Shown piece by piece: positions 22,301 through 33,119 of a DNA stretch of 64,000 bases (positions are counted from its first letter, which is position 1; the number at the start of each line of letters is the position of its first letter). The notes under the pieces were generated by a model. It searched no databases, was not told where the DNA came from, and worked only from the letters and a program-made list of their open reading frames with translations. The stretch is taken from contig JAAVTG010000783.1 in NCBI GenBank assembly GCA_011947345.1, forward strand, positions 62,001-126,000, written 5' to 3'. The translations under genes were made by a program, and so were the position numbers. Source of the stretch: Phytophthora quininea. Lineage: Eukaryota > Oomycota > Peronosporomycetes > Peronosporales > Peronosporaceae.

Positions 22301-22889
22301 GCGCTATGGCTTGAGTTCCCGGCTTCACTTCGGGATGAGGTGGAAGCTCTAGGATACGTGTCTTGGACAGCGGCGTTGCATGGTGTCGGCCATTTATTCG
22401 CAGCGGTGCTTCGCCTGTTTGTGCTGTGCGATTCTACGGATATTGGCACGGAGCACGTCAACGAATTCGAGCGTCGTGTCAAGTACGTTGAGAGGTTTAC
22501 GATCGGGATACGAGATACTGACAGTTGATTTCCTGACTGAAATGTTTGATCAGACCGAATCGCGTTACGCTGTTCGAACGGCGAGAAGGAGGCAGCGGCT
22601 TAGTACCGGAAATCGTGAAAGTGCTCCCCAAAGTAAGAATGTTGCTCATTATTGTGGCAGGTATCGCTTCCTAGCCTTGCTCGTGAGTTTGCTTTAGATT
22701 GTCGAGAAGGCTTGGACGATTGCAAGCGAGTGTACTTGCGAGAAAGGATGTCCAGGATGCATCCAGTCAGCTGAATGCTCCGAGTTCAACGTCGTTCTTG
22801 ACAAGCGAGGAAGTTTGCATGTGCTAGCGTTCCTTCACTCTTTGACCGAGTCAACTTCCAAGGAGACATCGCATTGGCGAACAAGATGA
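19365..22889 (+). CDS. HRQ1: Hrq1-type (RecQ4-like) DNA helicase, one apparent frameshift
   Basis: This is a predicted 3'-5' DNA helicase of the Hrq1 family, linked in fungi to crosslink repair and telomere maintenance. The exons are 19365-19575, 19635-20284, 20367-20500, 20564-22482, 22554-22632 and 22698-22889. The sequence shows the VHVERRNARIAQY lead-in, LYSHQFEAIEAI, Walker A TATASGKS, DEAHMYRGVFGSH in place of DEAH-box context, CCSATIKNP, the C-terminal RecA domain with TNALELGIDIGELDC and QAGRAGRR, and the DUF1998-type tail with four cysteines (CTCEKGCPGCIQSAEC region). Frame is lost at the T5 run 20882-20886; one extra T gives 1061 residues and the WNP segment expected there. A Lys- and Glu-rich insert follows. 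It is convergent with the GH3 gene. Confidence 0.88.
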
Positions 22890-22981
22890 TCTTGTGAAGC
22901 CGCAGTGAGACCGATACCAAAGGGATTATTTCCAGTGTGAATTCTATATCATTTTACGATCTTATTCAAGCCACTGAATTG

Positions 22982-25360
22982 CTATGCGACAGAAAATGCG
23001 GCAAGTACCAGCATACCGAAGACACCCACGCTTCCCCGATAATTGCTTTCTGCTGATGATGTAGTCACAGGCAACGGGAATGGATGCACGCGTTCACGGA
23101 GCATGGATTGGTCGCCAACGACCTCAACTTGGATGCTTAAGCTCTCGTGAACGCCGTTAGATATGACGACTTCATATACTCCAGGGAAGCTGATGAGATT
23201 CCCACTTCCATCCGATAGCGCTAGGGTGCTTTGATGCACCGTGAAATTCAAAACTACGCTCTCGGATGGAGCCAACGTCACGCGAGCGTAGTCGAACAAT
23301 TGCTTGTTCAGGAGAGCTGCGGGGCCTTCGATGTTGGTGCTAAATGGTCGGAAAAACGCGAACACGACTTCGTCGCCAGTGGCTTTGCCGTTATTCCACA
23401 CCTCAATGGCAATTGTGACGTTGTTCGTGTCAGAAACCTCTTTTGTTGCTGCGCTCGAGCTCGAGTTTGTGCTGCTGTCGAAGGACAGTGAAAAGTTGGT
23501 GTAGCTGAGGCCCCATCCGAAAGGGAACACTGGCTGCTGTTTGAAATACCGATACGTCCGACCAGGATACAGCGTCATATCCATGCTCTTCATTTCGACG
23601 CTGTTCGCGTAGTCGGAGCGGTACATGGTGACGGGAAGTTTTCCTCCGGGATTATAGTCGCCGAACAACACGTCAGCCATCGCTTGTGCACCAAAGAATC
23701 CAGGATAAAATGCCTCCATCAGCGCATCCGTCTGAAAGATCAGCTCTTCAGCGCCCAAGACACCACCATTGATCAATACTACGATTGTGGGCTTGCCGAC
23801 TGCTCGAACATGCTTCAAAAGCTGCATCTGGATGCTTGGTAAATCGATGTTGTTGCGGTCACACACTTCTGCCTCGATGGATTTGTCGATACCGAGAAAG
23901 AGAACGACGGCATCTGCTTTCTCAGTCGCAGCTGCTGCCGCATCAAAACCGTCCGTGGAGCTGTCATTGATGCCACACCCCGCTGCAAACGAGGTGTTGG
24001 CAGCGCCGTTGACTGCAGTGATCGCTTCCAGTGGCGACTTCATGCATCCAACTTCATTGTAACCACCGTGACATACCTGGCCGAGGTAGTTCCCCAGCAA
24101 GCCGCGCTTGGCTTGAGCATGTGGACCGATCACCGCCAGTTTGATTCCCTTGCGCAATGGCAGCACCGATCCGTTGTTTTGGAGCAGGACGATTGACTTT
24201 CGAGTGGCATTCAGGCTTAAAGCCTTCGAGGTGGCTGTGTTGACTTCGCTGGGAGTCACGTTCCAGTACGGCTGATCATCGATCGGGTCAAACAGACCAA
24301 GCTCGAAGCGGAGCTTCAGTGTGCGACGAAGTGCGCTGTCAATTGCTTCCTCTTCGAGCTGCTTGTTGTCCACGAGGTAGTTGAGGCATGTTTGGTACGA
24401 CTTGCCGCTGCTGATGTCGGTGCCTGCGAGGATAGCCAACCGAACTGCCTCGCACTGCGAGTTCGTGTACTTGTGCTCGTCGAAGATGCCGCGTATCGCG
24501 CCCGTGTCGCTGGTGATGTAGCCGTCGAAGCCAAGCGAGTCCCGCAGCAAAAACGTTTCCAGGGCCTTGTTAGCGCACATTGCAATGCTGTTGACGCTGT
24601 TGTACGAGCACATGACACCCTTCGCGTTGCCTTCGACAACCGACGTGCGGAATGCCGGCAAGTACGTGTCAGTAAAGTCGTACGGCGACACGAGAGCGTC
24701 GAACTGCATCCGGTCCACGCCGTCGTAATTCTCGTACGAATACGCGACGAAGTGTTTGAGAGTGACCACTGCCTGAAGGAATCTTGGGTCCTCTCCTTTC
24801 CCTTCTTGGAGCCCGCGAGTGTACGCGACGCCGTATCTGCCATTGACGAGTGGGTCTTCCGACGGCGTCTCCATGTTGCGACCCCATCTCGGATCCCGAT
24901 TGATGTTAATGTTGGGCGACCAGCAGTCCAGTCCGAGGTGTGGCCCTCCTGGGTAGTTCTCGGTCGCGCCCTCCAGCCATAGAGCGCGCAGTTCCCACCC
25001 GATGACCTGCGCCATCTTCTTGACCAGTTGCGGGTCAAAAATCGCGCCAAAGTTGACTGGATTCGGAAACGACGTGGGGCAGTTCTCGCCGCATGTCGAC
25101 TGCACCCCGTGCACGCAGTTGGCGCCCCAATTGTATTCGGGCAGGCCGATGCTGCTGATGTTGCCTCGAGGACTCGCTCTGGCCGTGAGTAGCGTGGCCT
25201 TGTCGTCGAACGGGATCCGAGACAGCAAGTCCTCAACGCGCGCCGAGGTGGACAGAGTGGAGTCGCAGAAAGGCAACTTTTGGTAGTCGCCGACGCACGC
25301 GCGAGGGATCGCAGCATTCACACAAACTGAGAGCAGATTCGCCAAGAGTACGACGAGCAT
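22982..25360 (-). CDS. Secreted GH3 glycoside hydrolase, beta-xylosidase-like
   Basis: This is a predicted extracellular exo-acting glycosidase on plant-wall or beta-glucan oligosaccharides. It is a single intact exon of 792 residues. The first ~17 residues form a signal peptide. The GH3 N-domain follows, with NININRDPRWGRNMETPSEDP and VMCSYNSVNS, and the catalytic nucleophile Asp285 lies in GYITSDTGAI. Next come the alpha/beta sandwich domain and a fibronectin-III-like C-domain (GWGLSYTNFS onward). The overall pattern fits the beta-xylosidase and multifunctional branch. The extreme C-terminus is a short hydrophobic segment after Ser- and Asn-rich residues, resembling a GPI-anchor signal, so the enzyme may be wall- or membrane-attached. 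Several N-glycosylation sites are visible. The substrate is inferred only at family level. Confidence 0.9.
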   Translation of the reverse strand: MLVVLLANLLSVCVNAAIPRACVGDYQKLPFCDSTLSTSARVEDLLSRIPFDDKATLLTARASPRGNISSIGLPEYNWGANCVHGVQSTCGENCPTSFPNPVNFGAIFDPQLVKKMAQVIGWELRALWLEGATENYPGGPHLGLDCWSPNININRDPRWGRNMETPSEDPLVNGRYGVAYTRGLQEGKGEDPRFLQAVVTLKHFVAYSYENYDGVDRMQFDALVSPYDFTDTYLPAFRTSVVEGNAKGVMCSYNSVNSIAMCANKALETFLLRDSLGFDGYITSDTGAIRGIFDEHKYTNSQCEAVRLAILAGTDISSGKSYQTCLNYLVDNKQLEEEAIDSALRRTLKLRFELGLFDPIDDQPYWNVTPSEVNTATSKALSLNATRKSIVLLQNNGSVLPLRKGIKLAVIGPHAQAKRGLLGNYLGQVCHGGYNEVGCMKSPLEAITAVNGAANTSFAAGCGINDSSTDGFDAAAAATEKADAVVLFLGIDKSIEAEVCDRNNIDLPSIQMQLLKHVRAVGKPTIVVLINGGVLGAEELIFQTDALMEAFYPGFFGAQAMADVLFGDYNPGGKLPVTMYRSDYANSVEMKSMDMTLYPGRTYRYFKQQPVFPFGWGLSYTNFSLSFDSSTNSSSSAATKEVSDTNNVTIAIEVWNNGKATGDEVVFAFFRPFSTNIEGPAALLNKQLFDYARVTLAPSESVVLNFTVHQSTLALSDGSGNLISFPGVYEVVISNGVHESLSIQVEVVGDQSMLRERVHPFPLPVTTSSAESNYRGSVGVFGMLVLAAFSVA

Positions 25361-25643
25361 CGTGTCCGTGCGCCGGGAGAAGCACTGAGGTGGTCCGTCC
25401 GGAGAGAAATGACAAGTGGTTGGTGCCGCATGTGAGATTCAGGATACGAAAGTAGTCGTCGGATTAGCTAACACATGGCCACTCCAAACTCTCTCTAGTC
25501 GGAGTAACTGAAATTAGAAACCCCCTTTCGTTTCACCCCTTCCAACAGCAAAACCCAAGCAGGCCAATCAGAGTGGCAAGCACAACAACGTCCATGGCTC
25601 AAGAAGAGCAAGTACAGTATCAATATCTCCCATTGCTTTAACG

Positions 25644-26214
25644 CTATCCCTCCAGATCGACTCCGTTGGGGAACCCTGCGTCTTCAGCACCCGCTGGCGG
25701 CTTGTTCGTCTTCTCCCCCAAATTCTCGTACAGCTTGGCAAGCTCCTCGTGGTCGTCCTCAATCGCTACATCGTACGGCTGCAAGAAATCGACCACTTCC
25801 GTGTCAGTCTAACAACACGTCCTCCAACCGCCGAGCACTGCTAAACTCACCGTCTGGCCCTCGCCGTTTCGCGCGTTCAGCTCCGCGCCGTGCTCCAGTA
25901 GCAGCTTGGCGCACTCGGTCGTCTCGCAGCGGTGCAGTGGCGTGTCGCCGTCGTTATCGGCCAGCTTGGCTTGGGCGCCACTAGCCAGCAGCAGCACCAC
26001 CAGCTCCATGTGGTTGTAGCTCACGGCCGCCTGCCTGGTTCATTTGAAAGGGTCAGATCGACGATACCCCACGGACAAATCGACACAATTTCTCTACGTA
26101 CAGCGGAGTGTAACCGTATTCGTCCTGGGCATCGACGTCGCCTCCCGAGGCCAGGAACCCGCGCACGCTCTCGATGTCGCCGTCGCCAGCCGCCGTCCAG
26201 ACGTTCACGCTCAT
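25644..26214 (-). CDS. Small ankyrin-repeat protein, 3 exons
   Basis: This is a probable intracellular protein-binding module. The exons are 26214-26102, 26034-25851 and 25808-25644, joining in phase to 153 residues. About three ankyrin units are visible: VWTAAGDGDIESVRGFLASG at the N-terminus, then QDEYGYTPLQAAVSYNHMEL, then DNDGDTPLHRCETTECAKLL with an EHGAELNARN hairpin. The C-terminal third is acidic, without repeats (VVDFLQPYDVAIEDDHEELA). Both introns are short (67 and 42 bp); the second is unusually small but has GT and AG ends and preserves phase. The protein lacks a signal peptide or membrane segment. Its partner is unknown. It is divergent from the PDZ gene. Confidence 0.82.
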
Positions 26215-26675
26215 GTTTCCCAAACAAGCTCCGTTTTAATTTTCTTCTCTTTTCCTATAGATAAAAATAGTTTTCCAACCAGTCTGTTGTTTGTCAGATG
26301 TTTTATGTTTTTCGGGCCCAACAAAAAGGCTGTTCAGCGTGGACAGTAAATGCGTGAAGGCGGTGACTTGCTGCAGAATATTGGCGCTGGTGATGACAAC
26401 GCTCGTCGAGCAAGTGGGTTATGTGTTGATAGTAGTTGTAAATTTCAGAATTCTAGGTATTTATAAACGGTTTAGGAAGTTTCAAATCTGAACACTGTAT
26501 CAGTATCTGTGATATCCTGTCAACTATTTAACTTTATTCGTACTTAGGTAAGTTAACTGTTTATTTTAATAGGATTTTCATATTTTGTGACTGACTTCTA
26601 AATGTTACAGAGGCTTCAGAATTGAGCCCTTTACCCATATTTTTGGCGGCAAAAGGTGCGACCAGTTGGACGATT
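26215..26675. promoter_or_regulatory. AT-rich divergent promoter region
   Basis: This gap of about 460 bp separates the ankyrin gene (minus) from the PDZ gene (plus). It is clearly AT-richer than the flanking genes, with T- and A-rich stretches at 26240-26300 and 26440-26590. I see no gene and no recognisable core promoter motif. Confidence 0.4.
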
Positions 26676-28455
26676 ATGGACCCGATGCGCTCTCCGCGGC
26701 CTCTGCCGGGCGACACGGTGGTCTTCTCGCACACCAAACTGCCTTCGTCTCGCCAGTCGTCGGTCGTCGCAGGCATGGGCTCGCCCGTGTCTGAACCACC
26801 TCAGATCCGGCAGCGTCCGAGTCCCAATCGTGCTCCGCCTGTTTCAGATTTGGGCCAACCGCCTCCGAAGAAGCTCCGCGTGAATCATGTGCGGGGCGAG
26901 CGAGTGCGCCGAGTGACCGTCAAAGTACTGAAACAGGGAGACCGACTGGGATTCGGCGTGCGGCACGACCGCTTCAGGAGACTCAAAGTGTCGACGTTGC
27001 AGGGCGCCGTCTCAGATCTGGAAGTGGGGGACACGCTGCTGTCTGTGAACGGCATCGACCTCACCGACCTCGAGTTTCTGACTGTTATTGGTCATCTGAA
27101 AGCCACCAGACCCGGAGAGCTCGTCTTTCAAGTAGAACGGGAGATTTTGACGACTGTAGGGCAGCAACCAAAGAAGAACGGGACTACAGGAAAAGCGCAA
27201 CAGGTTGCTGCGTCGACGGCCGTGCAAAGTGTAATCCCAGTGTCAGTGGCGGCTTCGAGTGGAGCCACTCAGTCGCCGACTGGAGTGCGAACGGGGGTGT
27301 CGATGAGTACAATGCCGCCGGAGCCAGTGTCTTGGAGTGGTTTGGCTGGACAAGCGATCGGAGATAGGAGCTCTCCAGCGGCAGCAAATGGTGCGGTGGC
27401 TCAACAGGGTGCGAGTCCGATCGCAGTCATGCCCAGCCAACCTGGGTCTGCTGTGAACGGTGTTAGACCAACTCCAAAGAAGCCGAGAAAACCGTAAGTG
27501 TTTGTTGAGTTTTGTATTGTTGAAGTGCTGGGTGTTTTCTAACGCGATTGTTTTCCCGTAGTGCGCAACGTGCTGTGACTATGCTGGATGAGAACGGACA
27601 ACCTGTCAATGTGACTGCACTGATGGCCGATCTGAAGAAGGAGCGAGCTGAAAAGGCTTCGCTTGAAGAGAAGAATGCGGGACTGCGGAGAAAGGTGCAG
27701 AAAATGCTGATTGATAACGGGGAGATGCGTATGCGTGCCAGCAATGAAGTCGCAGCCGCACAGGAAAACGCAAAACGCGAGATAGCAGAGGCGCAAAATG
27801 CGCTGACAGCTATACGGGCGCAGCTACGGCTTCAAGATCGAGTCCCTGACGTAGCACGCACAGATTCGATCGTCAATGAGCTAATGCTGTGTAAGGCACA
27901 GTTGGAGCGTCTGAAGAACGCCGAAACAGAGCGCACCAACTTTCTGAACGTGCGGTATCGGAGCGAGTGTCGGATCGCTGCAGTTGACGCACAACGTGTC
28001 CTGGATTCGTTCGTGGATCTCTTCCGTGCGAAGCTGCGGCAGGTTGGACGCGTCAATGGCGATGGTGCTGTTAGTACCGACATTGAGGTTGGCTGTGATG
28101 GAGTGCGGCGACTGGCGTTCATGAAACTCTTCCGGCTGCCTCACGACTTCGCATTTTACTCCTCGGCGGCTTTTCACACGCAGGAACCAGTGCAGCATGT
28201 GGTCGAGCAAGAGCAATTCACACACTTGTTTGGTAATGCTCTCAGTCATGAAGAGCGCGCAGGCTTGTTCTACATAGCTACGGCTCCTATGGTACGTGCT
28301 GAATCTGAAAGGATAAGCGAAGTATTATAACTAACAGCATTCGTGTGCATGTACAGCACGTCTTGTTTGATCCTAGCACGGAGCGTGTCGCGCTCACGTG
28401 TCAATGGGCTGAGCAGAACACGCTTCGTGATCTGGCACGGAACTTCCGCTTTTGA
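26676..28455 (+). CDS. PDZ-domain coiled-coil protein
   Basis: This is a probable intracellular scaffold protein of 548 residues from exons 26676-27493, 27562-28291 and 28357-28455. An N-terminal Pro- and Ser-rich region is followed by a PDZ-like domain at about residues 75-155. It has the carboxylate-loop-like LGFGVRHD, then GAVSDLEVGDTLLSVNGIDL, a good match to the PDZ core. A low-complexity Ala, Pro, Ser and Gly linker follows, then a coiled coil of about 90 residues rich in Lys, Glu and Ala. The C-terminal part (from RSECRIAAVDAQRVLDSF on) is unrecognised. Frame is open upstream to 26622, but the ATG at 26676 (MDPMRSP) seems the natural start. It is convergent with the second SulP gene, about 80 bp away. 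I do not know a named orthologue. Confidence 0.78.
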
Positions 28456-28535
28456 GTAGCGACACGAAAGCAATTAGAGAACCGTAACAACTAGTGTAAG
28501 CTTATCTATGCGGTTGACTGGAAAATGTTGCTCTA

Positions 28536-31124
28536 TTAGGTGGTCCCTGGCAGGTTGCCGTTGAAGTTGTTCAAGCTGTTGATGGACGTGGTGTTGGTGA
28601 TCGAAAGCGCCATGGATTGCATCACAATGTCGCGAAGGCGGTTCCAAAGAGCAGGCGCTAACTCATCCATCGACTCGTAAGTCTCGCGAGTCATCTCAAA
28701 CACGGTGCACGGCTCCATTGCCGTGGCAGCCATGTAGCGGTACTGGCGGCCGAAAAAGTCTACCTCGCCGAACATGGCACCAGGAAGTACATTTTCTAAC
28801 AGCGACATGGGCTTCCCGGGGCAACGCTGCCGTCGTCGTTCATAAAGAGCGCAACCCGTCCGCTCGCGAGGAAGTAGAAGCGATCGGGGTACGACGCGAC
28901 GCGGTAAAACTCGTAGCCTACCGGCACCTCATACTTCTGGAAGAACTGGTCGACACCACGGAATAGCACAGAGTCGTCTGGCTCGCCCATGAAGCGGTGT
29001 AGCAGCACACTCATGGACTTGTGACGGCGAGTGACAGTATCTTGCATGTGCGCTTTTACCAGCAGTTGGTTTTCGCAGAACTCGAGAGCTGACTCGGCGT
29101 TGAGGAAAAGTTTTGTTCCTCCGCGATCTCGTTGTTCAGCAGCAGACTTCGGATCTCAGGAAGCGCATCGGCAAAGAAGACGGTAATGTCATGCCGCTTG
29201 CAGTGTTGCTGAAGGATCATGAATGCGCTACGTGCAGCAGTTGCATCCATCCCAGAGACGCGACTGAAGTCCATGACAACATACTCGGTTGGTAAGCCAT
29301 CGGGGTGCGGTGCAGGACTTCCATCCAAGCATTCAATTGGAACGTCTCGCTTTGACACCGGCGTGAGCGGAATGCCTGAGTCATCAACGTGCTGAGGCCA
29401 ATCCTTCCCATTGCTCGACCGCTGTTTGACTACGCGGGGCTTGCGGATGTGGACTGCCTTCTGGACGTCCTCCAAAATCTGCACGGACGAGCCAAAGAAG
29501 AGGTATCCGTACAGCTCCAAGTAGACGATCGCATCGCGCTTCTGGCCCAGCACAGTGCGCGCCGCGAGTTTCCGCACAGCAGCAGAGGAACGAGATCGGC
29601 GGTTCACAACTTTGACTTGTGCATATCCCAGCAGGAAATTGATGATGGCGAAACCCACGCCAAGCACCATCCCGAGCTCGAGCGAGACGAGGTTGATGGC
29701 GATGAAAGAGAGCCACAGCACAACGTACTCACGCGGCAGGATCTTGTGGTAAACGTGCACGAGCCACTCGACCATGAGGTCGATGGCGATGAAGATCAAC
29801 GTTGCCGCGAAGAAAAAGCGCGGCACGAGACTCATGACGGAGAGCGGTACGAGCACAATAGCAAACTCGGAGATGATAACGCAGACGCCAACGATACGAG
29901 AGTTGGTCTTGGAGCGGTACGTGAAGATTGTCTGCGAGAAAATGTAGGAGCCCGTGTATCCACCGAGTAAACCGCTGACAAAGTTCGACCACCCCACCGA
30001 TTTCAGCTCGTGGTTGATGTTGAGTTGGCTGCCCATATCCATCTCGATAGCTGCAACGTCCAAGCAGGATGAGAAGGCCACGACAAACACCATACCGAGC
30101 CACGTCGTCAACTGTCTCGGCACTTGTCCCCAGTGCATCTGAGAGAAGTCGAAGAGCTCAAACATCTGCACAAATCCAGCAGGGTCCGAGGACGGCGACA
30201 CCCATCCGTAGTCGCGCGCTTCGTCCATCGACACGCCAAACAACGCCAGCATCACGTAGAACAACAACGGCATGAGCAGGATCGCAGCAGGCAGTGCGAA
30301 CGAGTTTTCACAGCGTTGCGACACCAGAAGCAACACCACACCGCCAATGACGCCCGGCACACACAGCAGCAAGTAGTGAGGGTCGAAAATCTGCATCATA
30401 GACGAGAAGTCGTTGATCACCAGCCCTGTACAGAGCGACAGTCCTGCGTAGAAGCAGAAGAGTCCAATGAAAGCCAAATATCCCCCACCACTGGCATTGG
30501 CAGGTACGACACCAGTCCCGCGAGCTTGAACTTGCCCAGCAGCACCAGACACACTCCCAATGACGCCGTCGCCAGTCCAATCGTCACTACAGTCGTCGTC
30601 ACCTTGGCTTCTAGTGAGACTTGCTCGCCCAAGTTCTTGCAGATGGAGGTGGCGATGGCACTGAGGAAGATGAGACCTGCGTCTTGCACTTGTCCGATAG
30701 CAAAAGGTAACGAACTCAGTAAGGTGAACATGACTTGGTGCACCACACTGGAGAACATGACGAGCTTGGACAAGGCTGGCATGAAGGAGGCGAAGTCTGG
30801 ATGGCCGAAGATGATGGCGGCGTAGCCGTACATGCACGGGATGGTCAGGATGGAGTTGATGACGCCGTACATGAGTGCGCTGGTGACTTTAGCCAGGTCG
30901 AATCTGCCGCCATTGCCAGCAGTCGCAGCCTCGTCCTTGGTGTTGATCAGCAGCGGCAGCGACTCGTTCAGAGACCCGTCGTCCACGTAGCTGCGGTGAC
31001 GGCGGATGGACGCGTCGTTGTTTTCGGTGGTGGCGGCCCGTTGCGCTGCGCGATCAGCAGCAGGCGTGCGGTACTCGACACTGCCGCGACGCTGAGCGGC
31101 GCCGGAAAGCGCTGGCGAGTACAT
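28536..31124 (-). CDS. Second SulP-STAS-cNMP transporter, three apparent frameshifts
   Basis: This is a paralogue of the transporter at 14907-17431, very similar through the membrane core, STAS (VVMDFSRVSGMDATAARSAF) and cyclic-nucleotide-binding-like tail (FFQKYEVPVGYEFY, FGEVDFFGRQYRY). Its N-terminus is longer and Ser-, Arg- and Asn-rich. The start is the ATG at 31124. Frame is lost at C5 30482-30486, T4 29111-29114 and the C3/G4 junction 28815-28821. One base at each gives 863 residues, all aligned with the paralogue, so the gene is probably intact. Substrate is unknown; sulfate is the usual family guess. It is in inverted orientation to its paralogue across 11 kb, with unrelated genes between them. 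Confidence 0.85.
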
Positions 31125-31615
31125 GAGCAACCGAGTGACGAGACTGGAAGAGAGACTGTCACGTTGGACCTCTCCTTGGACCGCAGGGAGATGAGCGCGT
31201 GAGGCGGGGTACTGAAAGCTCGCTACCAGGGTAACTCAATGAGGAGGCGAAGTGTAACCAAGCAGCAGTCTGTTAAGAGAGCAGCAGCGGCAGGCTTCCT
31301 GTTCCGCACTACATCGGCATTAGTCCTGCGGCTTCCATCTACTACTACTGTAAGGGTAGTACTTTGCATGCATTTACGGTTGATTTGGTTCACTCAGCAA
31401 GAGGTTGTCAACATGAGAATTCAGGCTCATTATATCATTTGAGTATCATCGTGAACACCGAGAAGAGAGACCTAACATGCAGCAAGAGCGGCTCGCTCTA
31501 TCCTACTAACGTCACTTCATGCCCGAGTGTGCAAATCACCAAGTGACAGATATGCCTCTTCGAACGAAAATCTCGGCTGTTCCTGGCCACCCGTTTTGTG
31601 TACGACCAAAGGCCC
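31125..31615. other. Spacer between SulP2 and the legumain gene
   Basis: About 490 bp, with no frame that resembles a protein. It should contain the SulP2 promoter and the 3' end of the legumain-type transcript; I see no specific element. Confidence 0.4.
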
Positions 31616-33119
31616 TTACCCCAACATGGCTACATTTCTCATGTTGAAGACGTTGTCGAGCTGGTGGCGACTTTGCACGATGCTGCAGGCAGTACGGACG
31701 ATTCCAAGTACAGCATCTTGCTCCAGCGTTGATTCGCAGAGATCCATCAGCGTGCCGACGTATTTCAAGCTGTAGCTGGTGAACACCTCAGAGGAATCAC
31801 CGCCGAAGTTGCACGAGGACTCGAACACACGCGTGACCTCTTCGTGACACTCAAAGTTCTCAGGGTGCTCGACTTGCAGCAATGGGGCTCTAGCTTGCTG
31901 CTGGTACAGCGTATTGATCGCCTCAAACACCTCGTCGGCTGTCTCGCGGGCACGAATGGTAGCAATGAGGTTGTCCGCAAACCCGCGCCGATCTTTTCCA
32001 GGTGCGGCTCGAAGGTACCGGTAAAAGTCCACTACGAGGTCCACATCACGAGCATCGACAGCACTGTCAAGACCAGAAGACCCGCTGTAAGGAACAGGTT
32101 CTGGTTCCTGGTTCAGACCAGCATTGCTGGCCGACGAGGACTCATCATCGTCGCTCTTCTTGTCGTACGTCGACTGGAAATTCCCCACGATCTCTTTGCC
32201 CACCTTGGACGAGCCAAAATACTTGACGTGGCTCTTGTTGGTCTCACTTTTCACGCGCGTAAATTGCTTGGTAAGAGATTCGTCCGACAGGTCCGTGAGG
32301 TCGCTGTCCTCCATCCAGTTCACTGAGTACAAGTCTCCCAGACACGACCCAATGCGCTCCCCATCCACTTCATCTTGTGGAGGGCAGTACGTCGCCCACG
32401 AAGACTCGAAACCGTTCGCAGCTGTCGTCACGTACGCGTTGATGCTGCTCAAGAAACTGCTCGAGAACATGGACCCGGACTCGCAAGCTAGCAATAGCAA
32501 CGGAAGCAAAGCCAATATCAGTGTCAGTATCCAAACTCAATAGATACCCCCTTCGAGTGCGCCTCACCTTCCATGTAGAACACCAGTTCCTTGTACATTT
32601 TCTTGTCGTGCATCTTCTTCATCGTCTCCTTCAGCCTCTTGGCAGTGAGCGGCTTCATGTGTGGGAAGTAGATGTTGCCCCTGGAGCCGTGGTCCACAAA
32701 GTTCACAAACACTCTGTCCTCTGCCGTGCTGTTGAGCACCTTTTTGCCGAACGCGCCGGAGCTGTTACCCGTCATGACGTTGATGAATGTCTCGGGGTCA
32801 CTTCCACGCCCGTGTAGTCGATCTTGCAGCCTTTGTACACGTCCACGGCCTGCACAGAGCCATTTCCCCTCGCAGGTCGGTTGTAGAGAGAGCCAGGATA
32901 CGGATTGCGGTCGTGCCAGGCCACGTCGTCGAACATCATGAGCACCACGTTCTCCTGCGGGATGCCGTGGCGGCGGACGACGTGGTAGGCGTGGCAGCCG
33001 TCGGACTGGTGGCGGTAGTTGCTGTAGCCATTGGAGCCCACCACGATGACCGCCCAATGCTCGGCTGCAGTGCGGCAAGAGGCCAGCAGCAGAGCGAGCA
33101 GCGACAGCAAGAGGCGCAT
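31616..33119 (-). CDS. Legumain-type C13 asparaginyl endopeptidase, one apparent frameshift
   Basis: This is a predicted secreted or vacuolar protease that cleaves after Asn. The exons run 33119-32568 and 32487-31616. A Leu-rich signal peptide covers residues 1-18. The catalytic domain starts at HWAVIVVGSNGYSNYRHQSD. The catalytic His is in VNFVDHGSRG (about His144) and the catalytic Cys in EACESGSMF (about Cys186), whose codon context is formed across the intron. CLGDLYSVNWMEDSD follows, as in legumains, then a long acidic linker and a helical C-terminal domain as in the prodomain of vacuolar processing enzymes. This separates it from the GPI transamidase GPI8, which lacks such a domain. Frame is lost at G4 32794-32797; one base restores 474 residues. 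Several N-glycosylation sites are visible. Confidence 0.87.

Noticed and set aside
24316..25317. 333-codon minus-strand frame within the GH3 gene
   Set aside because: It is an alternative frame of the same strand with Arg- and Ser-rich composition; the GH3 frame has signal peptide, motifs and full length.
28536..31124. Reading SulP2 as several separate small genes
   Set aside because: The pieces align end to end with the intact paralogue and differ only by single bases in homopolymers.
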